Source of the DNA: Pacificimonas aurantium
GTDB lineage: Bacteria > Pseudomonadota > Alphaproteobacteria > Sphingomonadales > Sphingomonadaceae
Reading direction: 5' to 3'
Assembly: GCF_020092905.1 (NCBI RefSeq)
Contig: NZ_JAGSGB010000002.1
Location: forward strand, 744,001 to 808,000
DNA length: 64,000 nt
The notes beneath the pieces are model-generated. The model made no database searches. It was not told the origin of the DNA and saw only the letters and a list, made by a program, of their open reading frames with translations. A program made the translations under genes and the position numbers. Positions within the stretch are counted from its first letter, which is position 1. Every line of letters starts with the position of its first letter. Positions 1 to 9,274 of the stretch are shown here, piece after piece.

Positions 1-1563
1 GTTCCCCGCGCTGGCGCCAAGGATCTGGGCGCCAAGGACGGTTTCCGGTGGCAGTCCGGCCTGATTGGCTGCGGTGAACTGAAACAGGGCAAATGTCATA
101 TTGCTGAAGGTCGCGCTTCCTGAGAGAAAACTGCCCAGCGCTCCGATGAATGGTGCAATCACCGGCCAGTTCTGTCCGGCGGCATCGGCCGCAAGAACTG
201 AAAGCGCCATTGGCATGCTGGGCAGACCGTCCGAATTGATTCCCGAATACACAAAGACGCGCACCATCGGGACCGCCGCTGCAAGCGTCACAGCGCTTGC
301 GGCCGCGATCTTCAGGGTGTCCCGGCCAGCGCGGCGGAGCCGCTCACTGTCGAGAGGCAGAAGGAAGACGGCCAAAAGACCCGCGATCAAAAACATCGAA
401 CCCGGCAAATATAGCGGCGCAATCGCAATGTTGATCGGTGTCCCCAAGACCGAAAGCCAGGCAAACGAGACATCCTGCATGACCTGTTTAACCGGCAACA
501 GATCTGCGCGGCTCACGAGAAGGAGCGCGGCGAGCAAGAGATAGGGTGCCCAGGCTCGCTTCAGTGTAACGCGTGACGGTTCTACGGCAATCGGCGCGCC
601 CGAAGTGGCTGCGCCAGATCTGGGTTTGAGGAAACCGCGTTGGGCTGCTGGAACCACGAGCACGATGGCACAAAGCGCGCCGGCAAGCGCGGGAAGTTCG
701 GGACCTAGCGTCGCACTGACGATAAAGGCAGGTATGGTGTAAGCCAGACCGGCAAACAGAGCGAACCGCCAATAGCCCAGCGCACTGGACCAGCTTCGTT
801 CTTTGGAAAAGAACCGCGAATAGATAAGGATGAGCGCGAACGGGACGAGCGATCCGGTAGTCAGATCAATTGCAGCTGCCATCTGCGCCGAGTTTTCGAT
901 CAGATTATCGAGCCCGCCATTTGCGGCAGGTTGACGGAGTCCTTCGCGCAGCCCGATGGCCACCGGCGTACCGATCGCACCGAAGGCAACCGGGCTGCTA
1001 TTGGCAATCAGTGCAAGCGACACGGCTGCCATCGGTGTGAAACGAAGCGCCACAAGCAGCGGAGCGGTAATGGCGGCCGGTGTGCCGAAACCGGCGACGC
1101 CTTCGAGGAAAGCACCGAAGGTCCAGCTGATGACGATGAGCTGGACCCGCGGTTCCGGCGATATGGCCGCGAATCCTTCGCGTATCCGGGCCATCGCCTC
1201 GCCTTCGGTAAGGAGCCTCAAGAGAAGTATCGCACCAAATATGATCCACAAGACCGAGGCCGCGATCGCCAAACCCTCGATCGAAGCGGCGAGGATTGTG
1301 CGGGGCGCCATGTGCCACAGGAAATAGCCGGCAGCGGCGGTTACGAGATAGGCCAGTGCCATGGCCCGCGATGCGGGCATCCGCAGACCGACAAGGAAAA
1401 GCAGAACCGCGAGCAGGGGCGAAAGCGCTGCAAGAAATAGGCTGAATGTAATGTCGCCCTCCGCTCGGCCGTAAGCAGCGCCAGACTGCGTCTCGTCTAT
1501 CGGACGGGAAAGAGGGCCGGCGATTACGGCGGAGACAGGCGCAGAGGCACCCTCGGCCCGCAT
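1..1563 (-). CDS. lldP: L-lactate permease (LctP family), C-terminus cut by window edge
   Basis: Inner-membrane lactate/glycolate:proton symporter of the LctP family. Reading the minus strand from an ATG at 1563 gives 521 codons with no stop, running off position 1. The product is almost wholly hydrophobic and carries family signatures such as [16 protein letters not shown] near residue 150 and [13 protein letters not shown] near the end. Family members are about 550 residues, so only some 30 are missing. A GGGGAGGG stretch precedes the ATG, and no other ATG or GTG starts the frame before the first membrane segment. The resulting 38-residue polar leader is longer than usual for the family. 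It lies 48 bp downstream of the hydrolase at 1612-2463 on the same strand, so the two may be cotranscribed. Confidence 0.85.
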   Translation of the reverse strand, partial: MRAEGASAPVSAVIAGPLSRPIDETQSGAAYGRAEGDITFSLFLAALSPLLAVLLFLVGLRMPASRAMALAYLVTAAAGYFLWHMAPRTILAASIEGLAIAASVLWIIFGAILLLRLLTEGEAMARIREGFAAISPEPRVQLIVISWTFGAFLEGVAGFGTPAAITAPLLVALRFTPMAAVSLALIANSSPVAFGAIGTPVAIGLREGLRQPAANGGLDNLIENSAQMAAAIDLTTGSLVPFALILIYSRFFSKERSWSSALGYWRFALFAGLAYTIPAFIVSATLGPELPALAGALCAIVLVVPAAQRGFLKPRSGAATSGAPIAVEPSRVTLKRAWAPYLLLAALLLVSRADLLPVKQVMQDVSFAWLSVLGTPINIAIAPLYLPGSMFLIAGLLAVFLLPLDSERLRRAGRDTLKIAAASAVTLAAAVPMVRVFVYSGINSDGLPSMPMALSVLAADAAGQNWPVIAPFIGALGSFLSGSATFSNMTFALFQFTAANQAGLPPETVLGAQILGASAGN

Positions 1564-1611
1564 CAGCGCGGCTCGGCCCTCCCCGTCCGGGGCCAAAGGA
1601 GTCAGGCGGGC

Positions 1612-2463
1612 TCAGCCATTCGGCAGCATGGCTTCTCGCGCCGCTTGCTCGGCAAAGCTCGCGATAAGCTCACAGCACCTTTCCGGCTCGCGCAGAAAGG
1701 GGTGATGATCGAGCCCCTCAAGGACACAAAGCTGCACACTCGAGAAAGCTTCTGCCAGCGCTCTTACCGGCGCAAGCGGTGCCATGATGTCATCGCTCCC
1801 ATGAATACAAAGCACGTTGTGAACGGGCTCTAGAATTCTCAGGTCGTCCGCAACATCATGGCGATAGACAACATCCCATAGCGACGAGGTAGATGACCTC
1901 CACGTATGCTTGACAAGGTCTTCGACGACCTCGCGCGGAATATCTCGAATGAGATAGGGCAGGATTCTCCCTAACAGGCGGCGCGTGATGATGCAGGCTA
2001 GCATGGTCAACAGGACGTTGGTGTATATGAGCCCTCCTTTAACCGGTCCCTGGCGCATATATGTATACGCCGCGTCCTGCGATCCGAAGTGAGGCAGGCT
2101 GATGAGTACGAGGCGCTCGACAGTCTCGGTATGTCTGGCCGCATAGGCTGCGGCAATCAGGGCGCCCAGCGAATGGCCAACGAGCGTTACCGGCCCGAGA
2201 GGGGCGAGAACGCGCTGCAGGGCATCGACATGCCGTTCGACGCTATACTTCACCCAGGGCTTGGGCGATCGTCCGAAGCCCAAGAGGTCGACGAGCACAA
2301 TTCTATGCTCTTGCGCAAGCTCGGTTACCCGCGTCTCCCAATATCGCGTGGTCCCACCCAGCCCCGCAACGAACACCAGGGTCCGGACACCGCTTCCAAA
2401 TATCTTCACAAATAGCTCAGGGTCGCGATCGCGTCTTGAAGGGAGGATCAAATCTTGCACCAT
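1612..2463 (-). CDS. alpha/beta hydrolase
   Basis: A 283-residue alpha/beta-hydrolase fold protein, probably cytoplasmic since no signal peptide is seen. The nucleophile elbow GHSLG places Ser98 as nucleophile. FVAGLGGTTRYW near residue 31 gives the HG-like oxyanion segment, and IHGSDD followed by GLDHHPFLREP supplies the acid and the catalytic His. Length and motif order fit esterase, haloperoxidase or BphD-like enzymes, but the substrate cannot be read from sequence. Gene order (hydrolase then lactate permease, 48 bp apart) suggests an operon transcribed away from pfkB. The promoter would lie in the 190-bp divergent region holding the palindrome at 2501-2517. Confidence 0.85.
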   Translation of the reverse strand: MVQDLILPSRRDRDPELFVKIFGSGVRTLVFVAGLGGTTRYWETRVTELAQEHRIVLVDLLGFGRSPKPWVKYSVERHVDALQRVLAPLGPVTLVGHSLGALIAAAYAARHTETVERLVLISLPHFGSQDAAYTYMRQGPVKGGLIYTNVLLTMLACIITRRLLGRILPYLIRDIPREVVEDLVKHTWRSSTSSLWDVVYRHDVADDLRILEPVHNVLCIHGSDDIMAPLAPVRALAEAFSSVQLCVLEGLDHHPFLREPERCCELIASFAEQAAREAMLPNG

Positions 2464-2500
2464 TTCTCTGATTTTTCGCGCGTCGCCTGCAGGACAGACG

Positions 2501-2517
2501 CCTTGGCGTCGCCAAGG
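2501..2517. promoter_or_regulatory. 17-bp palindrome between divergent hydrolase and pfkB genes
   Basis: CCTTGGCG-T-CGCCAAGG is a perfect inverted repeat with 8-bp arms and one central base. It sits 38 bp upstream of the hydrolase start and 136 bp before pfkB, in the only intergenic space shared by the two divergent units. This is a natural position for a repressor or activator operator. The protein that binds it is unknown and no regulator gene adjoins it. Confidence 0.4.
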
Positions 2518-2652
2518 TTACACGGGCGGCTCAGTCTGACGAGCGCCGACGAAACCAGACAGGCATACGAGCGGATCATGGCGGCGTAAGGCTGCGTATC
2601 CTGCCGCGTCTTAACCGGGGAGACCGTAAAAAAGACAAAGGATCCCCTCGTC

Positions 2653-3582
2653 ATGATAGCTACCCTGACGCTCAACCCGACTATCGATGGTGCGGCGCAG
2701 GCCGAGGTGGTGAAGCCGATGCACAAGATCCGCACATTCGATGAGCATTATTACCCTGGCGGAGGCGGTCTCAACGTTGCGCGCGTCATCAATGAACTCG
2801 GCGGCGAGTCCTACGCGCTTTATCTTGCAGGTGGAGCAACAGGCGGCGTGTTGCAGGAGCTCGTCAAGCAAGCAAGGGTGCGGGCCGAACGCTTCTCGAT
2901 CTCCGGCTCCACGCGGATCAGCCACGCGATCTACGAACGGTCCACCAATCTCGAATTTCGCTTCGTGCCGCAGGGTCCGGAAGTCTCCGAACGCGACTGC
3001 GAAGTCGTCCTGCGAGCGCTGCAAACGCTCGATTGCAAATATCTCGTGGCAAGCGGGAGTCTTCCGCGCGGCCTGCGTAGCGATATCTACGCCGTCGTCG
3101 GTGCGATTTGCCAGCGCCGAGGCATCAAGCTGGTACTGGACAGTTCTGGAGACGCTCTGCGGCATGGCATTGGTGGCGGCGTTCACCTGGCAAAGCCGAG
3201 CCTAGGCGAACTCGAAACGCTCGTCGGCCGAAGGCTGGCGACCGCGGCAGAGCAGGAAACGGCGGCCCAAGCCATCGTGCGCGATAATGGCCTCGACATG
3301 CTCGCTCTCACTCTGGGGCGCGATGGCGCCATGCTTGTAACGCCCGAGAAGACCGTGATGCACGCCGCCCCGAAGATCAATGCACAAAGCGCCGTCGGTG
3401 CGGGAGACAGCTTCCTTGCCGCAATGACCGTTCGCCTTGCCGCAGGCGACGCGCCCGAGGCGGCCTTTCTTTACGGCATGGCAGCTGGCGCTGCCACGGC
3501 GCTTACACCAGGAACTTCGCTATCCAAGCGCAGCGATGTCGAGCGGCTCTATGCCGAACTCAGAGCGCGCAGCGAGGGCTAG
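2653..3582 (+). CDS. pfkB: PfkB-family sugar kinase, Pfk-2-like
   Basis: Ribokinase-superfamily kinase of 309 residues, close in motif pattern to 6-phosphofructokinase 2 and 1-phosphofructokinase. The substrate-binding PGGGGLNVAR motif at residues 35-44 has the Gly-rich form typical of Pfk-2. The anion hole and catalytic base sit in VGAGDSF at 248-254 (Asp252). KPSLGELETL and LTLGRDGAML are the usual inter-motif landmarks. It probably phosphorylates fructose-6-phosphate in the cytoplasm. PfkB-family kinases also act on ribose-1-phosphate in archaea, which matters because AMP-phosphorylase and PRPP-synthetase homologues follow downstream. Divergent from the hydrolase; the P-type ATPase begins 85 bp downstream and may share its transcript. 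Confidence 0.85.
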   Translation: MIATLTLNPTIDGAAQAEVVKPMHKIRTFDEHYYPGGGGLNVARVINELGGESYALYLAGGATGGVLQELVKQARVRAERFSISGSTRISHAIYERSTNLEFRFVPQGPEVSERDCEVVLRALQTLDCKYLVASGSLPRGLRSDIYAVVGAICQRRGIKLVLDSSGDALRHGIGGGVHLAKPSLGELETLVGRRLATAAEQETAAQAIVRDNGLDMLALTLGRDGAMLVTPEKTVMHAAPKINAQSAVGAGDSFLAAMTVRLAAGDAPEAAFLYGMAAGAATALTPGTSLSKRSDVERLYAELRARSEG

Positions 3583-3667
3583 GGTGGCAGGCAAGCAACT
3601 GTAAGAGCCAGCGCTCATTACCGTCTTGATCCAGAAGCACTATGGTTCAGCCTAGAGGGAATTCGCT

Positions 3668-6061
3668 TTGGCAACACTCACTTTAGAAGTCGGAAATCTC
3701 TTTGAAGAACTCGATCACCTCGGCGTGGAGAAGCAGCTGCGGCATGAAGCCGGCGTAAGCCGAGCCACTGCAAACCCCGCGGGGGGCAGCGTGACCGTGG
3801 AATACGACCCTGCGCAGACCGATGGGACGCGGCTTCAGAGCCTGATCAAAAGCTGCGGTTTCCGCTGCCGTGGCGGCATCATGCCGAAGCATGTCTGTAA
3901 ACCGGCGGAAGCAAATCTTTCGGAATCCGGCACGGGACCGGGGCGCGGTGCGGACAGCAGGGGAGAACAGGCAGTTCACCACGACCACCGCCAAGGCGGG
4001 GCGAAGGACGAAATGGCCCAGGAAATGGGCCACGGGGCAGGCATGGACATGCAGGAGATGGTACGCGACATGCGCAACCGTTTCTGGATTGCCTTCATCT
4101 TCACGATCCCGATTTTCATCTACTCCCCGATGGGCGGGTTTTTCACTCCTCCGGCCCCGCCGTTCGGCATGAATCTTGAGCTTTTTCTGTTCGGCCTGGC
4201 GAGCGCGGCCGTGCTCTATCCGGTCTGGCCATTTGTGGTCGCTGCATGGCGCGCCCTTCGCAATGGCATTCTCAATATGGCCGTGCTTGTCGTGCTTTCG
4301 GTCGGCACCGGCTATCTCTTCAGCGTCGGATCGACATTTTTCTTTCCCGGCGTGCAATTCTATGAGGCCGTCGCCATCCTGCTCGTGTTCATCCTCCTCG
4401 GGCACTGGCTGGAAATGCGCGCGCGCGCGGGCGCGTCGGCGGCGATCCGGGCTCTGCTCGACCTGGCCCCGCCAATGGCGGTCGTTCTGCGCGATGGCGA
4501 GGAGCAGGAAATCCCAACGGCCGACGTCCTTGAAGGCGACACCGTGCTCATCCGCCCGGGCAACAAGATCCCCGTAGACGGGGAGGTATTGGAAGGCAGC
4601 TCCCAGGTCGATGAATCGATGCTGACCGGTGAATCCATGCCGGTCGCAAAAGGACCCGGTGACGAGGTCATCGGAGCGACCATCAACAAGAGCGGCAGTT
4701 TCCGCTACCGGGCGACCAAGGTCGGCGCTGACACGGCGCTCGCGCAAATCGTGAAGCTCGTGCAGGAGGCGCAGAATTCCAAGGCGCCCGCGCAATTGCT
4801 CGCCGACCGCGCGTCGCAATGGCTTGTTCTGATCGCGATCGTCATTGGCCTCGGAACGTTTGCTGTCTGGTTCTGGTGGATCGGTGAAACATTGCTGTTT
4901 GCCGTGACCCTGACAATCACGGTCTTCGTGATCGCCTGCCCCGATGCGCTCGGACTGGCCACACCGATGGCGGTCATGGTCGGCACCGGGCTCGGCGCAA
5001 GTCGCGGCATTCTGTTCAAGAACGCGTCGGCGCTGGAAGACGCCACAAAGCTCAATGTCGTTATCTTCGACAAGACCGGCACCTTGACGATGGGCGAACC
5101 GCGCGTCGTGGATATCGTGGCCGCCGAGGGCCGCATGCCCGAACAAGTGTTGCTACTGGCCGCTGCGGTCGAAAAGGGATCGGAGCATCCGCTCGCCCTT
5201 GCGATCCTTGACAAGGCCGAAGGACTGAAGATCCCCGAAGCGCGCGATTTTCTCAACCGCGACGGGAGAGGGGCGCAGGCGGAGGTCAACGGCGATACCG
5301 TTTTCCTCGGCAACCGCCGGCTGATGGACGAAGAATCAATCTCACTGGGAGGGCTGGCTGACAAGGCCGAGGAACTCAAGGGAGCGGGCCGCACGGTCGT
5401 CCATGTCGCTCACCAGGGGATTCTTGTAGGCCTGATCGCGATCGCCGATGCGCCGCGTCCGACGGCCAAGGCCGCGATTGCCCGGCTACATGACAAGGGC
5501 GTCGAGGTCGCCATGCTCACCGGCGACAATGAGGGTACCGCGCGGCGCGTGGCCGAGGAACTGGGTATCGACATCGTGCTCGCCGATGTGCTTCCCGGCC
5601 AGAAGGCCGACAAGGTGAAAGAGCTTCAGGCGCAAGGAAAAAGAGTCGGAATGGTCGGGGATGGCATCAATGATGCGCCTGCCCTGACCCAGGCCGATGT
5701 GGGCTTTGCGATCGGGGCCGGTACCGATGTGGCCATGGAAAGCGCAGACGTCGTGCTGATGCGAAGTGATCCCTACGATGTTGTGGGCGCGGTGGAGCTG
5801 TCGCGTGCGACGCTGCGAAAGATGCATCAGAACCTGTTCTGGGCGGTCGCCTACAACGTCATCGCCTTTCCCGCCGCCGCCGGTGTCTTCTATCCGTTCA
5901 TTATCAGTCCCGCTGTCGCAGCAATCGCGATGTCCGGCAGTTCCGTCCTTGTCGCGGTCAATGCCCTGCTGCTCAAACGCACCCGCCTAGACAGCTATAA
6001 GCCTGAAAATTTTGCCGAAGAGGCCCCCACACCGCCTGTTACCGGTCAGGCGAGTGCCTGA
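3668..6061 (+). CDS. P1B-type heavy-metal ATPase with CPD motif
   Basis: Inner-membrane metal-exporting P-type ATPase of 797 residues. The actuator motif LTGES is at 319-323, phosphorylation motif DKTGT at Asp468, the nucleotide-domain SEHP motif follows, and the hinge GDGIND is at 664-669. The transmembrane metal-site triad, normally CPC, CPH or SPC, reads CPD here (Cys424-Pro-Asp426; codons TGC CCC GAT). The first 70 residues look like a heavy-metal-associated domain that has lost its CxxC pair. A His/Met-rich linker ([17 protein letters not shown]) follows before the first membrane helix. Overall architecture resembles CopB-like copper ATPases, but the altered triad makes the metal uncertain. 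It sits between pfkB and the stress genes rather than in the czc cluster. Confidence 0.85.
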   Translation: MATLTLEVGNLFEELDHLGVEKQLRHEAGVSRATANPAGGSVTVEYDPAQTDGTRLQSLIKSCGFRCRGGIMPKHVCKPAEANLSESGTGPGRGADSRGEQAVHHDHRQGGAKDEMAQEMGHGAGMDMQEMVRDMRNRFWIAFIFTIPIFIYSPMGGFFTPPAPPFGMNLELFLFGLASAAVLYPVWPFVVAAWRALRNGILNMAVLVVLSVGTGYLFSVGSTFFFPGVQFYEAVAILLVFILLGHWLEMRARAGASAAIRALLDLAPPMAVVLRDGEEQEIPTADVLEGDTVLIRPGNKIPVDGEVLEGSSQVDESMLTGESMPVAKGPGDEVIGATINKSGSFRYRATKVGADTALAQIVKLVQEAQNSKAPAQLLADRASQWLVLIAIVIGLGTFAVWFWWIGETLLFAVTLTITVFVIACPDALGLATPMAVMVGTGLGASRGILFKNASALEDATKLNVVIFDKTGTLTMGEPRVVDIVAAEGRMPEQVLLLAAAVEKGSEHPLALAILDKAEGLKIPEARDFLNRDGRGAQAEVNGDTVFLGNRRLMDEESISLGGLADKAEELKGAGRTVVHVAHQGILVGLIAIADAPRPTAKAAIARLHDKGVEVAMLTGDNEGTARRVAEELGIDIVLADVLPGQKADKVKELQAQGKRVGMVGDGINDAPALTQADVGFAIGAGTDVAMESADVVLMRSDPYDVVGAVELSRATLRKMHQNLFWAVAYNVIAFPAAAGVFYPFIISPAVAAIAMSGSSVLVAVNALLLKRTRLDSYKPENFAEEAPTPPVTGQASA

Positions 6062-6115
6062 GTGTCAGGCCTTGATGCCGTCCAAGTGTCCTTCACTGCA
6101 AGAGCGTCCGACGCC

Positions 6116-7771
6116 TCATTCGCTCGGCAGGGCACGGGCCAACAGCCGGTCGGTGTCAAGCGAAGCATTCGCTCCGCCATAAAGAAACGCACGGTTGTCG
6201 GGGTCGAGCCGCGTCACGCAGAACCCGGCGAGAACGGCAGATGGTGCATCGCGGAGGCAGACTGCCTCGAGCGACAGCGCGACCGTCTCGACGAAGGCGC
6301 GCGCTTCGGATTCCGCGGGGACACCATTGACACGAATGCCGTCGAGGCGATCGATGGCCGCATCGAGCAGCGGATGCGCGCCCTGCGCCCGGCCAAGCTC
6401 CGCGCGCAGGGCTTCCCACGCTTGCGGTTCGCGCGTGAGCGCGCGGAGGGCATCGAGCGCGATCACGTTACCCGACCCCTCCCAGATCGCATTCAGAGGG
6501 CTCTGCCGAAAAAGGCGCGGCATGGGCCCCTCTTCCACAAAGCCGGCGCCGCCAAGACACTCAAGCGCTTCGTAGACGAAGCCGGGTTGACGTTTGCAGA
6601 CCCAATATTTTGCGATCGGTGTCGCGAGGCGCGCAAAGGCCGCTTCGCGTTCGTCGCCGGCCTGCGCAGCGTCGAACGCCGAGGCGATGCGGATCATCAG
6701 CGCCGTCGCGGCCTCGACCTCGAGCGCGAGGTCGGCGAGAACACCGCGCATGGCGGGCTGGTCGGCCAATTGGCGCTGGAAGGCCGTGCGGTGCCGCGTA
6801 TGCCATGCGGCTTGCGTAAGAGCTGCACGCATTCCCGCGGCGGACCCTGCAATGCAGTCGAGCCGTGTACCCTGCACCATATCGATGATGGTCCGTATGC
6901 CCCTACCTTCTTCCCCGACACGCTGGGCCCAGGCGCCGTGATATTCGATCTCGGACGAGGCGTTGGAGCGGTCGCCGAGCTTGTCTTTGAGCCGCATGAT
7001 GTGAATGGCATTGCGGGTCCCGTCGGGGCGCCAGCGCGGCACGAGAAAGCAGGTCAGACCGCCTTCTGCGTAGGCGAGGGTCAGAAAGGCGTCGGACATC
7101 GGGGCGGAACAGAACCACTTGTGGCCGATCAGCTCATATTCCCCCGTGCCGAGCGCATGCGCGCGTGTAGTATTCGCGCGAACGTCGCTACCGCCCTGCT
7201 TCTCGGTCATCGCCATGCCCATTGTCGCGCCAGTCTTCTCAGCCGCCGGGATAAACCGCGGGTCATATCGGCCGCTGGTAACGCGCGGCTCCCATTCAGC
7301 GGCTACGGCCGGTTCGGCGCGGAGCGCGGGAACGACCGCGTAAGTCATCGACATCGGGCAGGCCGTGCCCGCGTCGGCCTGGGTCATGAGGTAGAGGAGC
7401 GAAGCGTGCAGCGTATGACCCGCCTGTTCGGCGGTCCAGGCCGCCCCCGACACGCCCGATTCAAGACCGAGGCGCATGAGTTGGTGGTAGGCGGGATGAA
7501 ACTCGACTTCGTCGATCCGGTGGCCGAAGCGGTCGAAGGTTTTCAGCTTTGGCGGATTTTCGTTGGCAAGGCGCCCCCATTCGAGCGCCTCGAAACTGCC
7601 GACGCGTTTGCCAAATACAGCAAGCTGGTCGCGGTGCGCAGCCGCCCCGTTTCGTTCGAGTGCGCTTTGCAGAGGAACGTCGAGCTCGAAGGCGTTGAAA
7701 TCCACAAGGGGTGGAGGCTGGTTGAGCACCTCATGCGTGGCAAGCTGGTCTGGCAAAGAGATTCTCGGCAT
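6116..7771 (-). CDS. acyl-CoA dehydrogenase, AidB-like
   Basis: FAD-dependent acyl-CoA dehydrogenase of the AidB/isovaleryl-CoA dehydrogenase-like group, about 551 residues from the chosen start. The N-terminal HEVLNQPPPL segment is typical of AidB proteins. MAMTEKQGGSDVRANTTRA is the FAD/substrate-binding signature, followed by IGHKWFCSAP. The C-terminal ECLGGAGFVEE and IWEGSGNV motifs match AidB-type dehydrogenases, whose E. coli member is induced by alkylating agents and can bind DNA. An upstream ATG at 7813 would add 14 residues; the start at 7771 (MPRISLP) was preferred because it leads directly into the conserved region. Convergent with the ATPase (54 bp apart) and divergent from the ATP-grasp-like gene. 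Confidence 0.85.
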   Translation of the reverse strand: MPRISLPDQLATHEVLNQPPPLVDFNAFELDVPLQSALERNGAAAHRDQLAVFGKRVGSFEALEWGRLANENPPKLKTFDRFGHRIDEVEFHPAYHQLMRLGLESGVSGAAWTAEQAGHTLHASLLYLMTQADAGTACPMSMTYAVVPALRAEPAVAAEWEPRVTSGRYDPRFIPAAEKTGATMGMAMTEKQGGSDVRANTTRAHALGTGEYELIGHKWFCSAPMSDAFLTLAYAEGGLTCFLVPRWRPDGTRNAIHIMRLKDKLGDRSNASSEIEYHGAWAQRVGEEGRGIRTIIDMVQGTRLDCIAGSAAGMRAALTQAAWHTRHRTAFQRQLADQPAMRGVLADLALEVEAATALMIRIASAFDAAQAGDEREAAFARLATPIAKYWVCKRQPGFVYEALECLGGAGFVEEGPMPRLFRQSPLNAIWEGSGNVIALDALRALTREPQAWEALRAELGRAQGAHPLLDAAIDRLDGIRVNGVPAESEARAFVETVALSLEAVCLRDAPSAVLAGFCVTRLDPDNRAFLYGGANASLDTDRLLARALPSE

Positions 7772-7853
7772 ATCCGAGTCTCGCCGAGACAGCGAAAAAG
7801 CGCAACTCCTCACTGGGCGAAGTGCTTTATCTGCCCATTATTGATGGAACCGA

Positions 7854-9188
7854 ATGATGCCATGCGATGACAAGACCGACAGCTGTGCTGCAGAACAGGC
7901 TGAAGGGAAGGCGGCGGACTGGGCCAATGCCGAGTGCATGTGCGTAACGCTCGACCGGCAGCGTTTGGCGACCCTCCTCGATGCGGAACTCGGCGAGAGC
8001 GGAGCCGGCGACACCCTCCTTGCATCGCAATCGACCCTCTTTGCCGCTGCCCCGGTCTTCATCGATCCAGCTACCCTTTCGGCCATGACGGAGGTTGTCG
8101 CGGCCATCGAGACCGTCGCCAAAACCCCTGCCTTCCGCTCGGTTGTCATGGGCTGGGCGCCTTCGTCAGCCGCCCGAGATTTCGGGCCCAAAGGGGTTCT
8201 TATGGGCTACGACTTCCATCTCACCGCCAACGGTCCGCGGCTCATCGAGATCAACACCAATGCCGGCGGCGCTTTTCTGAACGCCTTGCTTGCCGATGCG
8301 CAAACCCAATGCTGCCGGGAAACACGACCGGCTCTGGCCGCAGACATCTCACAGGACACGTTTCGGACAAGAATTGCCCGGATGTTCGAGGAGGAGTGGC
8401 ATGCGCAGGATCGTGCCGGTGAGCTCGAATCCATCGCCATCGTCGATGATGATCCTGAAGGACAGCCGCTTTTTCCCGAATTTCTCGCAGCAAGGACCCT
8501 GTTGCAGGAGCACGGATATGAAGCGGTGGTCGCCGGGCCCGAGGACCTCGAGCTCTCCCCCGCCGGATTACTCTTCGAGGGCAGGAAAATCGATCTTGTG
8601 TATAATCGCCTGGTCGATTTCTCGCTCGATCGCCCGGAGAGCCGGACCCTTCGGGAAGCCTATATGACAGGCCGCGTCGTGCTCTCGCCAAATCCGCATA
8701 TCCATGCGCTCTATGCCGACAAGCGGAACCTCTGCCTGCTTTCCGATCCGGATTGGCTGGCTTCGTGCGGTTTGAGCGAACGCGAGAAAAAAGTGATCCT
8801 CGCCGCGGTGCCGAAAACAGCAATCGTCGATCGTTTTAACGCCGAGAAATTCTGGTCCGAACGGCGAGACTGGTTTTTCAAACCTGCCCGCGGTTATGGC
8901 AGCAAGGCCGCCTATCGCGGAGCGAAGCTGACGAAGCGGGTCTGGTCCGAGATCGTCGAGGGCGGCTATGTCGCGCAGCGGTTTACGCCTCCGAGCACGC
9001 GCAAGGTCCGCCTTGAGACGGATATCGTCGAGCTCAAAGTGGATGTGCGGCTTTATACCTATGCCGGAGAAATACTGTTGCGCGCGGCACGGCTCTACCA
9101 TGGCCAGGCGACAAATATGCGAACCCCGGGTGGCGGCTTTTCGCCGATCCTTCCCATGCCGGATGCGCCTGACAGCGGATTCCGGTAA
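7854..9188 (+). CDS. uncharacterised ATP-grasp-like protein
   Basis: A 444-residue soluble protein of a conserved but poorly described family. The segment FHLTANGPRLIEINTNAGG resembles the metal/ATP-binding core of glutathione-synthetase-like ATP-grasp ligases. RDWFFKPARGYGSKAAYRGA, with KPARGYGS as a nucleotide-binding loop, supports an ATP-grasp fold, possibly permuted. VDVRLYTYAGEILLRAARLY near the end resembles the last strand of the grasp. This suggests an ATP-dependent carboxylate-amine ligase, but no substrate can be assigned. Three Cys lie near the N-terminus (residues 4-30). ATG-ATG at 7854/7857 leaves the start ambiguous by one codon. It is 86 bp upstream of the beta-CASP gene on the same strand, so it may lead that operon. 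Confidence 0.6.
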   Translation: MMPCDDKTDSCAAEQAEGKAADWANAECMCVTLDRQRLATLLDAELGESGAGDTLLASQSTLFAAAPVFIDPATLSAMTEVVAAIETVAKTPAFRSVVMGWAPSSAARDFGPKGVLMGYDFHLTANGPRLIEINTNAGGAFLNALLADAQTQCCRETRPALAADISQDTFRTRIARMFEEEWHAQDRAGELESIAIVDDDPEGQPLFPEFLAARTLLQEHGYEAVVAGPEDLELSPAGLLFEGRKIDLVYNRLVDFSLDRPESRTLREAYMTGRVVLSPNPHIHALYADKRNLCLLSDPDWLASCGLSEREKKVILAAVPKTAIVDRFNAEKFWSERRDWFFKPARGYGSKAAYRGAKLTKRVWSEIVEGGYVAQRFTPPSTRKVRLETDIVELKVDVRLYTYAGEILLRAARLYHGQATNMRTPGGGFSPILPMPDAPDSGFR

Positions 9189-9274
9189 GTTCGAAAGGAT
9201 AAACTGTAATTCCCGCCACGTGCTCCCGTCTGTTGGGGGTTACGCATCTATCCGATTGGCGGGGAACACGTCTG

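Noticed and set aside
6062-7870. A 602-codon plus-strand frame opposite the acyl-CoA dehydrogenase
   Set aside because: It is antisense to a gene with clear AidB motifs; its product is Arg/His-rich, matches no family and has no ribosome site. Long antisense frames are common in GC-rich DNA.
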